Assembly (NCBI GenBank): GCA_025403435.1
Contig: CM046354.1
Location: forward strand, 35,243,533 to 35,307,532
Length of the DNA stretch: 64,000 nt
Source of the DNA: Artocarpus heterophyllus
Taxonomy: Eukaryota > Streptophyta > Magnoliopsida > Rosales > Moraceae
Reading direction: 5' to 3'
Under the pieces are notes generated by a model. That model saw only the letters and a list, made by a program, of their open reading frames with translations, was not told the origin of the DNA and made no database searches. Shown one piece after another: positions 24,615 through 37,376 of this stretch (its first letter is position 1; every line of letters begins with the position of its first letter). Both the position numbers and the translations under genes were made by a program.

Positions 24615-26806
24615 TGTCACGCCCCGTGATACGGGAGGTGACGTGGCAGATTATTTAAGTTAATTAAATGAAAATTTAATTAGAAACATGAGTTTAAAGG
24701 GGTTAAATTAAATATAAAAATATGAGAGTTTCAAAACCTTGTTGTAAAAAGAATTCATAATCATTAAATAGATAAAATCATTGAGGCAAACATTAAGTAA
24801 GAAATGAAACGATAAAAGTTGCGAGTATGGGTCCCATTGACCCACAACTTGTGCACACACATAGTACTGACAATATAATAATGCAATCACAGTCCAAGTA
24901 GAGAGAAAATTAAAATATTACATGCCTTAATTAAATATTATAAATAACCTACTAAGATTCTCCTACTGCTCCTGAGTCCTGTCTGAAGAATCTTCTCTGA
25001 ACCTAAGCGGAAATCACCTAGAGGGGGAAAAGTTTAAAACAAATAAGATGTGAGCGAAAGGCTCAGTAGGACTATATTTTAAGAAATAGTAATTTAAAAG
25101 GAAATATCTTTATTTAAGAAATCATTTAAGAAAAGACTTGAATAAACAAATTTACATAAAACCATTCTTACCCAAAACAGTTATTGGTTGACCAGAAATA
25201 TCATCAATTTCTTTTCCTTGGCAAACCATATGAGTAACACCACCGTAGTGGCCCAGCTGGGTTTCGGGACCTGCCCCCAAGGTCGATCGCTACACGACCC
25301 GATCTCTAATATGGCATCATGCCCTTATATTCATTTCTATCATTATACAAAACCCATTTACCAGGTGTTATCATTTATATTCATTACGAAGTTCATTATG
25401 AAGTTCATCTCAGTCCACGGTTTATAAAAATTAACCGATAAAATCCTTTTTTCAATCAAACGTTGAAAACATTTTGATAAAAACCCTTTTAAGACCAAAT
25501 CATTTGAAACTGGGTTACCAAAGAAAGGGTAGAAGTCCTACCTCGATACTCATGCTGGTACCCCACACCGTAATCCTGATCCGCTACATGTTAGCTCCGT
25601 GGAACCACGAAAGACCCTAAATATAAACTAGGTCTATCAGTATCTAATTTAAGATATCCTACGTTGCTAAATCAGCTCATGATGTCCTAGTGTGCTATTC
25701 GTATCTTTAAAATCATTTCATAAAGTTGGCATTTCAATCGGGGTTCAAAACAATGAAAATGGATGAAAATCACAAAATTTGCCTTTGTTCGGTCGGCCTG
25801 CCGGTCTCCTTGGTTCGGCCAACCGAACTGCACAGTTCAGCCTACCAGAGGACTAGGTCCAGTCAGCCGAACATTCTTAGGTTCGGCCTGCCGGACAGAT
25901 GAATCCAGCATGCCAATCCTTTGAATCTGGCCTACCGAACTGGAAAAACATAGAATTTTCAGCCACGGGTTTTGGGTCTCTCGAACCCCAAATCTTGATT
26001 TTAACCTATTTTTCTCAATTCTCAAGCATGAAAAACAATCATAGATGATTGAAAAATATAATAGGACACTTTTAAACTCATTTAAACAAGATTTGCACTC
26101 AAAATCTGAGAAAATCCAAAAGTAGAGAAAAAGGGAGAAAAATGAAAATTCTTGAATCGAATTCTTTTTTTTTTTCAAACAAAGCTTAGATTCTAGTTAT
26201 TCTAAGTTCCTTTAACTAAAATCAAGTGTTTTCTAAGCTCAAACAAACTTAGATTTTAAAAATGCATGAAAAATTGAAAAAGTTTAGAAATTTCAAAACT
26301 AACCTCAAATCCAAGCTTCAAATCATGATTTTGGTTGGTCAATCATGCTCCCAAGCCTTCAATCCACCAAAACCCAAAGCTTGAGCTTGATTGGAATTAA
26401 AATTTTGAGAGAAATATGAGAGAAAAGGAGAGAGAGACCGACCGAGAGAAAGAGGCACTCGGGACAGAGAGAGAGAGAGAGAGAGTGAGGGTGAGAGTGA
26501 AGGAGAGTGGAGGAGAATGGGGAAAAATAAATAGAGGAAGAGGGACGGTTTTGCTGCAAGAAAACCATGTGCAGTACACCATTTTCAAATGGGACATGTT
26601 TGGTATTTGATAAATTGTTTTGTTTTTAAAAAATTCAAAATAACAATTTAAAACAATTAGAAATAATTAGAATCTACTAAAGTGATAAAATAACTTTAAA
26701 TTCAAAATTTCACCAAATGATCAAATTAAGTTTAAAATATTCATTATGGCACACTAATCCACCATTTTACATTCTAATATCATTAAATTAATTTCGGGGC
26801 GTTACA
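24615..26806 (-). repeat. 3' LTR of Gypsy-1 (2,192 bp)
   Basis: On the minus strand it starts TGTAACGCCCC and ends GGGGCGTGACA. Contains a GA-rich microsatellite (about 26430-26500) and a cluster of CGGCCTGCCG/CGGCAGGCCG near-palindromes at about 25790-25945, several units damaged. Confidence 0.92.
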
Positions 26807-26854
26807 ACTCTCCACCCTTTAAAGAAATTTCGCCCTCGAAATTTACATATTAAT

Positions 26855-29800
26855 TTAGAAGTAAAACAGATGTAGATACAACTCCTGCATGCTCGACTCT
26901 AACTCTTAAGTGGCTTCATCAACCCCGTGATGCTGCCACATGACCTTTACTAACGGTATATCCTGATGATGCAAACTGATCACTTTCTGATCGATAATCT
27001 GAATCGGCACTTCCTCATACGTTGTATCTTCCTGAACCTGCACATCGTGAAATGAAACTATCTTACCCTACTCAGGCGGACACTTCCTAAGCATCGACAC
27101 ATGGAATACATCATGAACATGAGAAAACTCGAGCAAAAGGTCGAGCCTATAAGCAACCACACCAACACGCTGAGTGATCTCCAACGGTCCAACATATCTC
27201 GGTGCAAGCTTTGCACTCACTCCGAACCGCATAATACCTTTATGAGGTGATACTTTCAAGAGAATAAAATCCCCTACTGTGAATTCCAAGGGTCGACGTC
27301 TTCTATCCACATAACTTTTCTGTCGACTCTGGGCTGCCCTCAATCGATCTCTAATTACGGTGACTTTCTCATTGCTATCACGAATCTCATCCGGCCTAAT
27401 AATAACCCTATCTTCTGGTTCTGCCCAACACACCAGCGACCTACACGATCGCCCATACAACGCTTCAAATGGTGCCATATGAATACTTGCTTGATAGCTG
27501 TTGTTGTATGTGAATTCTGCCAGATGCAAATGTTTCTTCCAATTCCCACCGAAGTCTAATGCACAAGCACGCAACATGTCCTCGAGAATCTGAATAACCC
27601 TCTCAGACTGCCCATCAGTCTGAGGATGAAACACCATACTGAAGTTCAAATCTATACCTAAAGCCTCCTGAAAACTCCTCTAATACTTAGCATTAAACCT
27701 GGTGTCTTGATCAGATGTGATGGACAAAGGAACTCCATGCAATCTTACTATATTCTACAGATACAACTCCCTGAGAACTTTCCTCAAACATATCCACTTG
27801 AATGGAATGAAATGCACCAATTTTGTCAACCTATCGACCACGACCCAAACTTCATCATGCCGCTTCTCCATCCTCGATAAACCTGTGAGAAAATCTATCG
27901 TTACATGCTCCCATTTCCATCCTAGAATAGGAAGCGGCTGAAGCTGACCTGCTGGCTTCTGATGCCGGCTTTCACCTAAAGTCACGTCGTACACTTGGCC
28001 ACGTACTCTCGAACATCTTTCTTCACACCTCTCCACCAATATTGCCTCTTCAAATCATGATACATCTTCGTGCTACCCAGATGAATGGCAAACTAAGACC
28101 TATAAGCTTCGTCCATAATAGCTTATGTCACTTCTGCGATTGCTGGAACTGCTGGACGCTCCCAGAAATACAACGATCTATCTGCATGCACTCTCCATTC
28201 TTCAAACGGCTCTCCATTCTGAATCCGCATCCAAATCCCTCGAAGATGCTGGTATTGCCATTAATTATGCTTCACTATCTGAATAAGAGCTAGGGTCGCT
28301 TCCATATGGTACACCAAAACTTGATCATAGTCTTCATAATACTGTAGTCCATACTCGCTTACCGTTGCATCCCTGTTCCAATCTTCAAGAGCCAAATAAG
28401 TTAGAATCCCTGAAGACTTCCTGCTAAGCGCATCTGCGACTACATTAGCTTTCCCAAGATGGTACTGTAACATGAAATCATAATCCTCCATATACTCCAT
28501 CCATCTCTGCTGCCTCAAATTAAGATCCCTCTGAGTGAACAAATATCTCAAACTTTTATAGTCGGAGAAAACCTGAAATGTCGCCCCATACAAATAACAT
28601 CTCTAAATCTTCAGCGTGTGAATCACCGCTGCGAACTCCAAGTCGTGAGTAGGATAATTTTGTTCATGAGGTCGTAGCTGTCTTGATCCATACGCCACCA
28701 CGCGTCCATGCTGCATTAACACGCATCCAAGTCTGCGCCTGAAGCATCTGTGTAAACCTCGTACGACTCGTCACTACTAGGAATAACCAACACTAGGGCT
28801 GAAGTCAACCGATTTTTCAATTCTAGAAAAGCGAGTTCACATTCTTCATCCCACTCAAACCTGATGTTTTTCTTGATCAATCTTGTCAATGGTGCTGCGA
28901 TCTTCAAAAAATCCTTTACAAATTTCCTATAATATCCTACAAGACCCAAGAAGATGCGGATTTCTACTACATTCCTTGGTCGTTCCCATTCCACTATGGC
29001 TTCAATCTTGGACGGATCCACAGAAATACCATGCTCAGAGATGACATGACCCAAAAACTTAACCTCTGTTAACCCAAACTCGTACTTTTCTTTCTTGGCA
29101 TACAACTAGTGCTCCTGTAGAGTTTGAAGCACGATCTTGAGATGCTGCTCATGCTCCTCCCAAGTCCTAGAATACACTAGAATATCATCGATGAACACGA
29201 TCATGAACTGATCCAGATAAGGCCTGAATATCCTATTCATCAAATCCATGAAAGTTATCGGAGCATTTGTCAATCCAAATGGCATCACCAGAAACTCAAA
29301 GTGTCCATACCAGGTCCTGAAAGCTGTCTTGGGAATATCCTCTTCCTTTACCCTAATCTGATGGTACCCTGAGTGCAAATCTATCTTTGAGAAGTACCAC
29401 AAACCTCTCAACTGATTAAACAACTCATCGATCCTGGGCAAAGGATACTTATTCTTCACTGTGACATGATTTAGCTACCGATAATCTATACACAACCTGA
29501 GAGTCCCATCATGTTTCTTAGCAAACAAAATTGGTGCTCCCCACGGTGATGTACTATTTTGAATATATCCCTTATCAGCAAGCTCCTGAAATTGCTTCCT
29601 CAATTCTTTCATTTCTATCGCCGCCATCCGATAAGGTGCTATTGAAATCGATACTGTACCTGGAAGCAGCTCAATACCAAACTCGATATCTCCGATGTGG
29701 TGGTAATCTTGACAATTCATCGGGGAAGACATCCTTGTACTCATCAACCACCGGTATCGCTACATTTCTTTTCAAAGCATAGGGCTCACCTTCCAGACTT

Positions 29801-31440
29801 GCAAGAAAAGCATGACAAACTAGATTCTTTCACCCTCCAAGACATGACTTCATGAGACGCTCACTCATTAACCGATCACCACCACCCTGGTAAGTGATCA
29901 TCATCCCCCTATTAGACACTAAGGTCACTTTTTTAAGCTGGCAGTCTACAACTGCATTATACCTAGACAACCAATCCATCCCTAGGATTACATCATATGA
30001 GCTCAGGGGGAGTACAATCAAATCACTTTTCAAAATCTCATCCACAATCTTTATTTTACAAGCTTTACATATATAATTGACACACACCCACCCCAAGGGA
30101 GAAGCTATAACCAGGAGTTCATTGAACTCTTCTATCTCTAATCCCAAGGCATATACAAAAGAGCTCGAAATGAGAGAATGAGTGGCACCTGTTTCGAATA
30201 AAACATGAGCTAGGGATTGGGAAACTAAGATCGTACCATCGACAACTGCATTGCTGGTCTGGGCATCTGAACCTCCTGTTGCCATTGCATGAACCTAAAC
30301 TGGTGCCTTTCTTTTTCCTTTACCAACATTGCTAGGTCTTGGATTATTCGACCGATACTGCTGTGATAGAGACGACTGCACACTAGCTATACTCGATGCT
30401 CGATATTAAGGGACGTTACGTTGGAAGTTGTACGGCTGCTGCCCTTGCACTGAATATGATAACTGCTAAGGAGAAAACTGAGGGAACTGCAACTGTAGAT
30501 ATTGCTGAGGCAGAGGTAGGGTCTGAGGCTGAGGCTGACGACTGGCACCTTCTCCGGTGTGAGATCCAAGATGGGTACTCCTGATCGGGCAATTCCTCTT
30601 GATGTGTCTTGACTGCTGGCAAAAATGACAATGGAAGCTGTAGGGATTGTTGCGCCCACTACTAGATGAACTGCTGCTACCATTGTTCACGCCACCCTGC
30701 TTGTTCTTTCCTAGAGTTGGATGACTACTGGTGCTCTTCCTACCACTCCTCTGTGGCCCTCCTGATGCCTTTGCTCGATCCTCATAATACAAAGCATAAT
30801 CGTTTTCCACTGATATTACTGACGACACAAGCTTCCCAAAACTCCTGAGTCGTAGAGCAACCACCTGTCGCCGAATAGGAGCCTTGAGCCCTTCTTGAAA
30901 CTTTATACATTTTTCACGTTTTGATGCCACTGTCGATGGAGCAAACCTAGCCAACTCATTAAACCTTGCCTCGTACTCACGAACGGACAAGTCACCCTGC
31001 TGCAACCTGTAGAACTCAGCCGCCTTCTGGTCCCTATACCCCTGCGGAAAATACTGATCATAGAACAGCTCCTCGAACCTGTCCCAACTAATGTTACCAT
31101 TGCGCTCCAAACGTTTAGCTTGCTTCCACCAAGTATTAACGCCACCCTTGAACTTATATGCAGCAAATTCCACACGATACTCATCCAACACACCAAGGGT
31201 ATCCAAATACTTCATGATCGAGTCTAGCTAATAGTCTGCCAATTGCAGGTCCCCATTTCCATCAAAAGTCGGTATGGACGCACGCTAGAATTCCTTAAAA
31301 TACATATGTCGATGACTAACATCAGAATCCTTCGGTCTGGCCCTAGCTGCCATCTACCGAAATGCCATAAACATGGCCCTCATCATACCCTCGTCATTTC
31401 TGAACTCGACGTCAGCTGTCGAACGACGTCTAGGTGCCAT
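26855..31440 (-). pseudogene. Gypsy-1 gag-pol, degenerate
   Basis: The start ATG (31440-31438) matches the start in Gypsy-2 and the end (26855) matches its C terminus. In order: gag (best open 31215-30466) with a zinc knuckle C-x2-C-x4-H-x4-C whose Cys and His are kept; protease (30285-29830), where the D-T-G motif reads E-T-G; reverse transcriptase with FIDD (about 29190); RNase H (about 28750); integrase (about 28039-27200); and the C-terminal chromodomain-like end. Several stops are present, and the reading frame changes at least three times (between 29830 and 29747, between 28716 and 28593, and between 28261 and 28039). One stop, TGA at 29832-29830, lies at the same place as a TGA in Gypsy-2. 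Confidence 0.9.
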
Positions 31441-31530
31441 TCTCTCACTTCTAAAAACAAAATTTGGACTGTCAGTAGTATTTCATTGTCATACTTATGT
31501 GTGCATAATTTATAAGGTTCATAACCTTAA

Positions 31531-31542
31531 GCTCTGATACCA
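31531..31542 (-). other. Gypsy-1 primer-binding site
   Basis: Read on the minus strand it is TGGTATCAGAGC, complementary to the 3' end of initiator tRNA-Met, three bases from the end of the 5' LTR. Confidence 0.85.
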
Positions 31543-31545
31543 TTC

Positions 31546-33670
31546 TGTCACGCCCCGTGGTACGAGAGGTGACATGGCAGATTATTTAAGTTAATTAAAT
31601 GAAAATTTAATTAGAAACATGAGTTTAAAGGGGTTAAATTAAATATAAAAATATGAGAGTTTCAAAACCTTTTTGTAAAAAGAATTCATAATCACTAAAC
31701 AGATAAAATCATTGAGACAAACATTAAGTAAGAAATGAAACGATAAAAGTTGTGAGTATGGATCCCACTAACCCACAACTTGTGCACACATATAGTACTA
31801 ACAATATAATAATACAATCACAGTCCAAGTAGAGAGAAAATTAAAATATTACATGCCTTGATTAAATATTACAAATAACCTACTAAGATTCTCCTACTAC
31901 TCCTGAGTCCTATCCGAAGAATCTTCTCTGAGCCTAAGTGGAAATCCACCTAGAGGGGGAAAAGTTTAAAACAAATAAAATGTGAGTGAAGGGCTCAGTA
32001 GGACTATATTTTAAGAAATAGTAATTTAAAAGGAAATATCCTTATTCAAGAAATCATTTAAGAAAAGACTTGAATAAACAAATTTACATAAAACCATTCT
32101 TACCCAAAACTGTTTATTGGTTGACCAGAAAGATCATCAATTTCTTTTCTTGGGCAAACCATATGAATAACACCACCGTAGTGGCCCAGTTGGGTTTCAG
32201 GACCTGCCCTAAGGTCGATCGCTACACGACCCGATCTCTGATATGGCATCATGCCCTTATATTCATTTCTATTATTATACAAAACCCATTTACTAGGTGT
32301 TATCATTTATATTCATTATGAAGTTCATTATGAAGTTCATCTCAGTCTACGGTTTATAAAAATTAATCAATAAATTTCCTTTTTCAATCAACCGTTAAAA
32401 ACATTTTGATAAAAATCCTTTTTAAGACTAAATCATTTGAAACTGGGTTACCAAAGAATGGGTAGAAGTCTTACCTCGATACTCATGCCGGTGCCCCACG
32501 CTGTAATCCCAGTCCACTATACGTTAGCTCCGCGAAACCACGAACGATCCTCAATACAAACTAGGTTTATCAATATCTAATTTAAGATATCCTACGTTGC
32601 TAAACCATCTCATGATGTCCTAGTGTGCCATTCGTTTCTTTAAAATCATTTTATATATTTGGGATTTTAATCGGGGTTCAAAACAGTGATAAGGGATGAA
32701 AATCACAAAATCTACCCTTGTTCGGTCGGCCTGTCGGTCTCCTTGGTTCAGCTGGTCGAACTGCACAGTTCGGCCTGCCGGACAGACGAATCCAGCCTGT
32801 CAAACTGGAAAAACCCATAATTTCCAACCACGGGTTTTGGGTCTCCTAAACCTCAAATCTTAATTTTAACCTGTTTTTCTCAATTCTCAGGCATGGAAAA
32901 TAATCATAGATGATAGAAAAACATAATAGGACACTTTTAAACTCATTTAAACAAGATTTGCACTCAAAATCTAAGAAAATCCAAAAATAGAGAAAAAGGG
33001 AAAAAATGAAAAATCTTAAATCGAATCCTTTTTTCTTCAAACAAAGCTTAGATTCTAGTTATTCTAAGTTCCTTTAACTAAAATTAAGGGTTTTCTAAGC
33101 TCAAACAAACTAGATTTCAAAAATGCATGAAAAATTGAAAATTTGAAAAAGTTTAGAAATTTCAAAACTAACCTCAAATCCAAGCTTCAAATCATGATTT
33201 TGGTTTGTCAATCATGCTCTCGAGCCTTCAATCCACCAAGACCCAAAGCTTGAGCTTGATTGGAATTAAAATTTTGAGAGAAAAATGAGAGAAAAGGAGA
33301 GAGAGACCGAACGAGAGAAAGAGGCACTCGGGAGAGAGAGAGAGAGAGAGTGAGGGTGAGAGTGAAGGAGACTGGAGGAGAATGGGGAAAATAAGTAGAG
33401 GAAGAGGGATGGTTTTACTACAAGAAAACCGCGTGTAGTGCACCGTTTTCAAATGAGACATGTTTGATATTTGACAAATTGTTTTGTTTTTAAAAAATTT
33501 AAAATAACAATTTAAAACAATTAGAAATAATTAGAATCTACTAAAATGATAAAATAACTTTAAATTCAAAATTTTACCAAATAATTAAATTAAGTTTAAA
33601 ATATTTATTATGGCACACTAATCTACTATTTTACATTCTAATATCATTAAATTAATTTTGGGGTATTAAA
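31546..33670 (-). repeat. 5' LTR of Gypsy-1 (2,125 bp)
   Basis: Alignable to the 3' LTR across its length. Its terminal bases at 33665-33670 are ATTAAA where GTTACA is expected, so the outer end is mutated. The near-palindrome cluster (about 32722-32812) is shorter than in the 3' LTR. A GA run lies at about 33332-33352. Confidence 0.92.
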
Positions 33671-33675
33671 ATGTG

Positions 33676-33927
33676 TAACATAGTTTTCGATTAATTAAAT
33701 TTTTTGATGTTACGTTAATAGAACGCTAATGTTATATTTAATAAAAATCATGTTATGTTTTTCTTGTTTACATGTTACGTCAGAGTGCTCTCCCATTAGA
33801 AGAATCGTAAAAAATCTTATATATACACACATATAAGAGTAATATGTATGCATGTATGCAAGTATGCAAAAGACGAAAGAGAAACGAATGTGGCTAGTAG
33901 AGTTGTTTGGAAAAGATAATGTTATAC
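33676..33927 (-). other. RTM2-like intron, part right of Gypsy-1
   Basis: About 250 bp of AT-rich intron between Gypsy-1 and the exon 1 donor, including TA/CA-rich microsatellite-like sequence (about 33815-33860). No gene. Confidence 0.6.
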
Positions 33928-34069
33928 CACGAGCACGTATAATTTCAATGCGAGCTTCCTCTTCTTCATTGCTCTCAGTTTCTGGCCGAAAATCTTCATA
34001 GACGGGACGGTTGGCTTGCCTTGGCCGAACAACAGAACCTCTACCATGACTTTGCAGAAACCATGCCAT
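33928..34069 (-). pseudogene. RTM2-like gene, exon 1
   Basis: Opens with ATG at 34069-34067 and ends at a phase-1 donor, CGTG|GTATAAC (GT at 33927-33926). The exon is rich in Glu near its end (ESNEEEEARIEII). Upstream on the minus strand is a purine-rich stretch (34087-34133 read as poly-T on the plus strand) that would be in the 5' untranslated region. The exon itself has no stop. Confidence 0.82.
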
Positions 34070-35180
34070 CTCTATTCACTTCTTTGTTTACTTTTTTTTT
34101 TCTTTTTTCTTTTTCTTTTTCTTTTTTTCTCTTTAACAGGATCTCTATTCGCTTTTGGCTTTTGCCTTCTAGATCTTTGGTGTAGAATTCAAATAATGTC
34201 TGCTATGTTCACCAGTACATATAATATATAAGAATTTTGAAAGGGACATTCTTTCTCAATGCATACATGCTTTCTTTTGCTTATGAATGAGGCATATTCC
34301 TTTTTGGTAGCTTCGGTTTTTGAGGGATTTTTTGCGGCATTTGGTTTGTCTTTTGGTCATGTATGAGGTATAACTTCTTCATGAATTAAAGTGAAGCGAA
34401 GTACTTTGGTTTGCATAACCACAGAAGGTTCTTTGTTTGGTCTTTTAAATATTCTTATTTAAGTTTCCAAGATGTACTGAAGTGGTTATCTTTTCTTCTT
34501 TTTTTTTGAAATAATTGGTTTATCTATTTTAAATACGCGCTAGTGGATTGTAAACATAGTTTAAAATTTGAGGAATATCATTTGTACTATTACTTTATAT
34601 GTAATATGTATGATAGTATGTCATAACTTTTTTTAAGTGTGGCATGAATAAATATAACTTTTAAAAGTATGGCACAATATGTAATTTTCTCTTAAAATTT
34701 ATTTTAAAAAAAAGGAAAAGAAGATTACAAAGAAAATATTGTTGCCTTCTATTTTGGTTTTGACCTTGAGTTTGCATCAAGTAACAAAATTTGGTTGGAA
34801 ACGAAACATTCTAAAAAGCAATATAGGGATTGTTTCCAAGAGATTATGCAGATATTGTACTAATTTCTGAGACTATCTTGGATGAATAACGTCAACGAAA
34901 AGAAACAAGATGCGGAAAATATTATGAGCCAGTGAAGCATGTTTTGGCCTGAAATTCAATGTTTACGAGCCAAGAAAGCGGCGAGGCATCATGGAAATAC
35001 TCTTACAATAATACATTTGTATAAGTTATTAATGATAGTGTGATATTTAGAAAAGAGAAGTATGTAGTTGTCTAATTAGACACAGTTAAATTAGAAAGAG
35101 CTAAATTGTGATAAGTAGAATTAATTATAAAAGTTTGGTGTGAACTCCTCAAATTAGAGAGAGTTAAATTGCACCATTAC
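34070..35180. other. Upstream flank of the RTM2-like gene
   Basis: Non-coding. A pyrimidine run (about 34087-34133, mostly T with interspersed C) lies just upstream of the host gene start and would be purine-rich 5' untranslated sequence on its strand. The remainder is AT-rich and probably holds the old promoter; no TATA box can be named with confidence. It ends ...CACCATTAC at the Gypsy-2 edge. Confidence 0.5.
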
Positions 35181-37328
35181 TGTCACGCCCCGGAGTACGG
35201 GAGGTGACGTGGCGGAATATTTAGATTAATTAAAAAGGGATTTAATTAAAAATCGAGAGTTTGAGAATCAAATTAAATAAAAATTAAGAAGATTTTCCAC
35301 CACATTTTATAAAAGAGTTTATAAATATTTAGCAAATAATAATAATTGAATAAAAACCGCGAATATGGGTTCCACAACCCACAACTTGTGCACACACATG
35401 GAGCTGACAATATCATAAATACAATTACAGTCCAAGTACAAATAACGTTAAGTCTTACATGCCTTGATTAATAATACAGAATATAAATAAATTCTCCTAT
35501 TGCTCCTGAGTTCGGTCCGAAGAATCTTCTCCAAACCTAAATGGGAAACCACCTAGATGGGGGAAATTTAAAACAATAAAACGTGAGCGAAAGGCTCAGT
35601 AGGACTAAGTTTTATAAAATAATTTAATGCAAAAGAACACATCATTATTAGAAGTTATCCATAGGAAACTTAAATAAATAAATAAATAAACAATTTGAGT
35701 AGAACCGTCCTGACACAGAACAGTCTACTCGTCAAATCAAAACACCGATTTACTTTTACCTAGGCAAACCATGATATCACCACCGTAGTGGCCCAGCTGG
35801 GTTTCGGGACCTGCCCCCAAGGTCGATCGCTACACGACTCGATCTCTGATATGGCATCATGCCCATGTGTTTATTATCATTATCATTCAAAACTCTATTA
35901 CCGAGTGTTGTCAATTACATTTATTATGAAATTCATTTCAGATCACGGCATAATAAAATATAACCGATAAAACCATTTTCAAACAACCGTTGAAAACATT
36001 TTGATAGAAATCATTTTCAAAGCCAAATCATTTCAAAACCAGGCTACCAAAGAAATAGGATAGAAGTCCTACCTCAATACTCGTGCCGGTGCCCCACACC
36101 GTAATCTCGGTCCGCTATACGTTAGCTCCACGGAACCACGAACGATCCTAGATACAAACTAAGTCGATCAATATCTAGTTCGAGACATTCTATGTTACTA
36201 AATCATTTCATGATGTCCTAGTATGCCATTTGTACCTTTAAAATCATCCTATAAGGTTGGGATTTAAATCAGGGTTCAAAATAGTGAAAACGGGTAAAAA
36301 TCACAAAATTTTCCATGCCTCGGTCGGCCTGCCGGACGCCCTGCTTCGGCCTGCCGAACTGCACAGTTCGGCCTGCCGGAAGCAAGGTTCGGCCTGCCGA
36401 ACATTTCCCCAGATTCGGCCTGCCGGTCGGAAGAACACCGGCCTGCCGATCATCACTCCGGCCTGCCGAACATGAACTTCGGCCTGCCGAAATGGGAAAA
36501 CCCAGAAATCCCAGCCACGGGTTTCTCGATCCCCAAAATCCAAATCTTGTTTCTAACCTGTTTTTCTCAAATCCCAGGCATGAAAAACAACTATAGTTGA
36601 TAGAAAAACATTCTAGAACATGTTTGGAATCATTTAAACAACATTTAAACTCAAAATCCTCAAAAATCCGAAAATGAGAAAAAGAGGAGAAAAATGAAAA
36701 ATCTTGAATCCAATCCATTTTTCTTCAATCTAAGCTTAGATTCTAGTTGTTCTAAGTTCATTTAACTCAAACACAAGGTTTTCTAAGCTTAAACAAACTT
36801 AGATTTCAAAAACACACAAAATTGAAAATTTTGTAAAAAGTTTAGAAATTTCGAATCTAACCTCGAATCGAAGCTTCAATCCGCGTTCTCGGTTGCCGAA
36901 TCACGTCTCCGAGCTTCCTCCTTGCTATCCCGAAGCTTGGATTCGAATTTGTTTTTCAAAAATTTTGAGAGAGAGAGAGAGACTCACGGTGAAGGAGAGA
37001 AGAGAGAGAGAGAACCGAAGAGTGAGGAGAGAGAGAGGAAGGAAGGAAATAAATAGAGAAAATCGGTGGGCGGTTTTACTGTGCGAAAACCATGTGCCGC
37101 CCACGGTTTTGCAAAACGGAGTATTTTTAACATTTTACAAATTGTGGTGTTTTAAAACTCAAAACATCATTTTAAAACAATAAGAAATCCTTCGAATTCA
37201 TTAATTTAACAAAAACCAAAAATTCAAAAATCCAACCAAATAGTCTAATAAATGTTAAAACTTTAATTATGGCACACTAATTCATCATTTACATTACATT
37301 AATATTAAATAAATTTCGGGGCGTTACA
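35181..37328 (-). repeat. 3' LTR of Gypsy-2 (2,148 bp)
   Basis: Minus-strand ends TGTAACGCCCC and GTGACA. Holds the best-preserved array of near-palindromes (about 36317-36495), in which TCGGCCTGCCG recurs every 20-25 bp, and GA microsatellites at about 36967-37040. Confidence 0.95.
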
Positions 37329-37376
37329 ACTCTCCACCCCTAAAAGAAATTTCGTCCTCGAAATTTACAACTCATC

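Larger units (their letters stand above)
24615..33670 (-). mobile_element. Gypsy-1 LTR retrotransposon (Tekay/Del-like chromovirus)
   Basis: Complete but decayed Ty3/Gypsy element on the minus strand, 9,056 bp, flanked by the 5-bp duplication ATGTG (24610-24614 and 33671-33675). The 5' LTR is 31546-33670 and the 3' LTR 24615-26806. The primer site reads TGGTATCAGAGC on the minus strand (31542-31531) and the polypurine tract is AAGGGTGGAGAGT (26819-26807). It lies in the intron of the RTM2-like gene, in the same orientation as that gene. Its LTRs are clearly more diverged than those of Gypsy-2, so it is older. Confidence 0.94.
16549..34069 (-). pseudogene. RTM2-like Hsp20-domain gene, disrupted by transposons
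   Basis: Two exons can be joined. Exon 1 (34069-33928, 47 codons plus one base) starts MAWFLQSHGRGSV and contains RPVYEDFRPETE, typical of the N terminus of RTM2-like Hsp20 proteins. Exon 2 begins at 23065 after TTTTTCCAG and continues the Hsp20 fold (GFLKEQLKI..., then HGILTINLPKEVPK). Splicing at G|GT on both sides restores a Gly codon in frame. After the Hsp20 part comes a Lys/Glu-rich tail, then a C-terminal membrane segment (about 16580-16650, IKIGTVVLVIVAIGAYV), stopping at 16549. RTM2 in Arabidopsis is a membrane-anchored small-Hsp-like phloem protein that restricts long-distance potyvirus movement; the role here is inferred from family only. At least four in-frame stops lie in exon 2 (one at a conserved-looking Trp position near 22985, others near 22704, 22605 and 17062), besides the hAT insertion. 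Likely a pseudogene of about 420 codons. Confidence 0.85.

Noticed and set aside
36317..36495. CRISPR-like pattern of regularly spaced palindromic repeats
   Set aside because: This is a plant LTR. Repeats are imperfect, spacers are only a few bases and similar to each other, and there are no cas genes.
36301..36718. Several overlapping frames rich in Arg, Pro and Cys over the Gypsy LTR palindrome array
   Set aside because: The GC-rich repeat lacks stops in many frames at once, so these are artefacts of the array and not genes.
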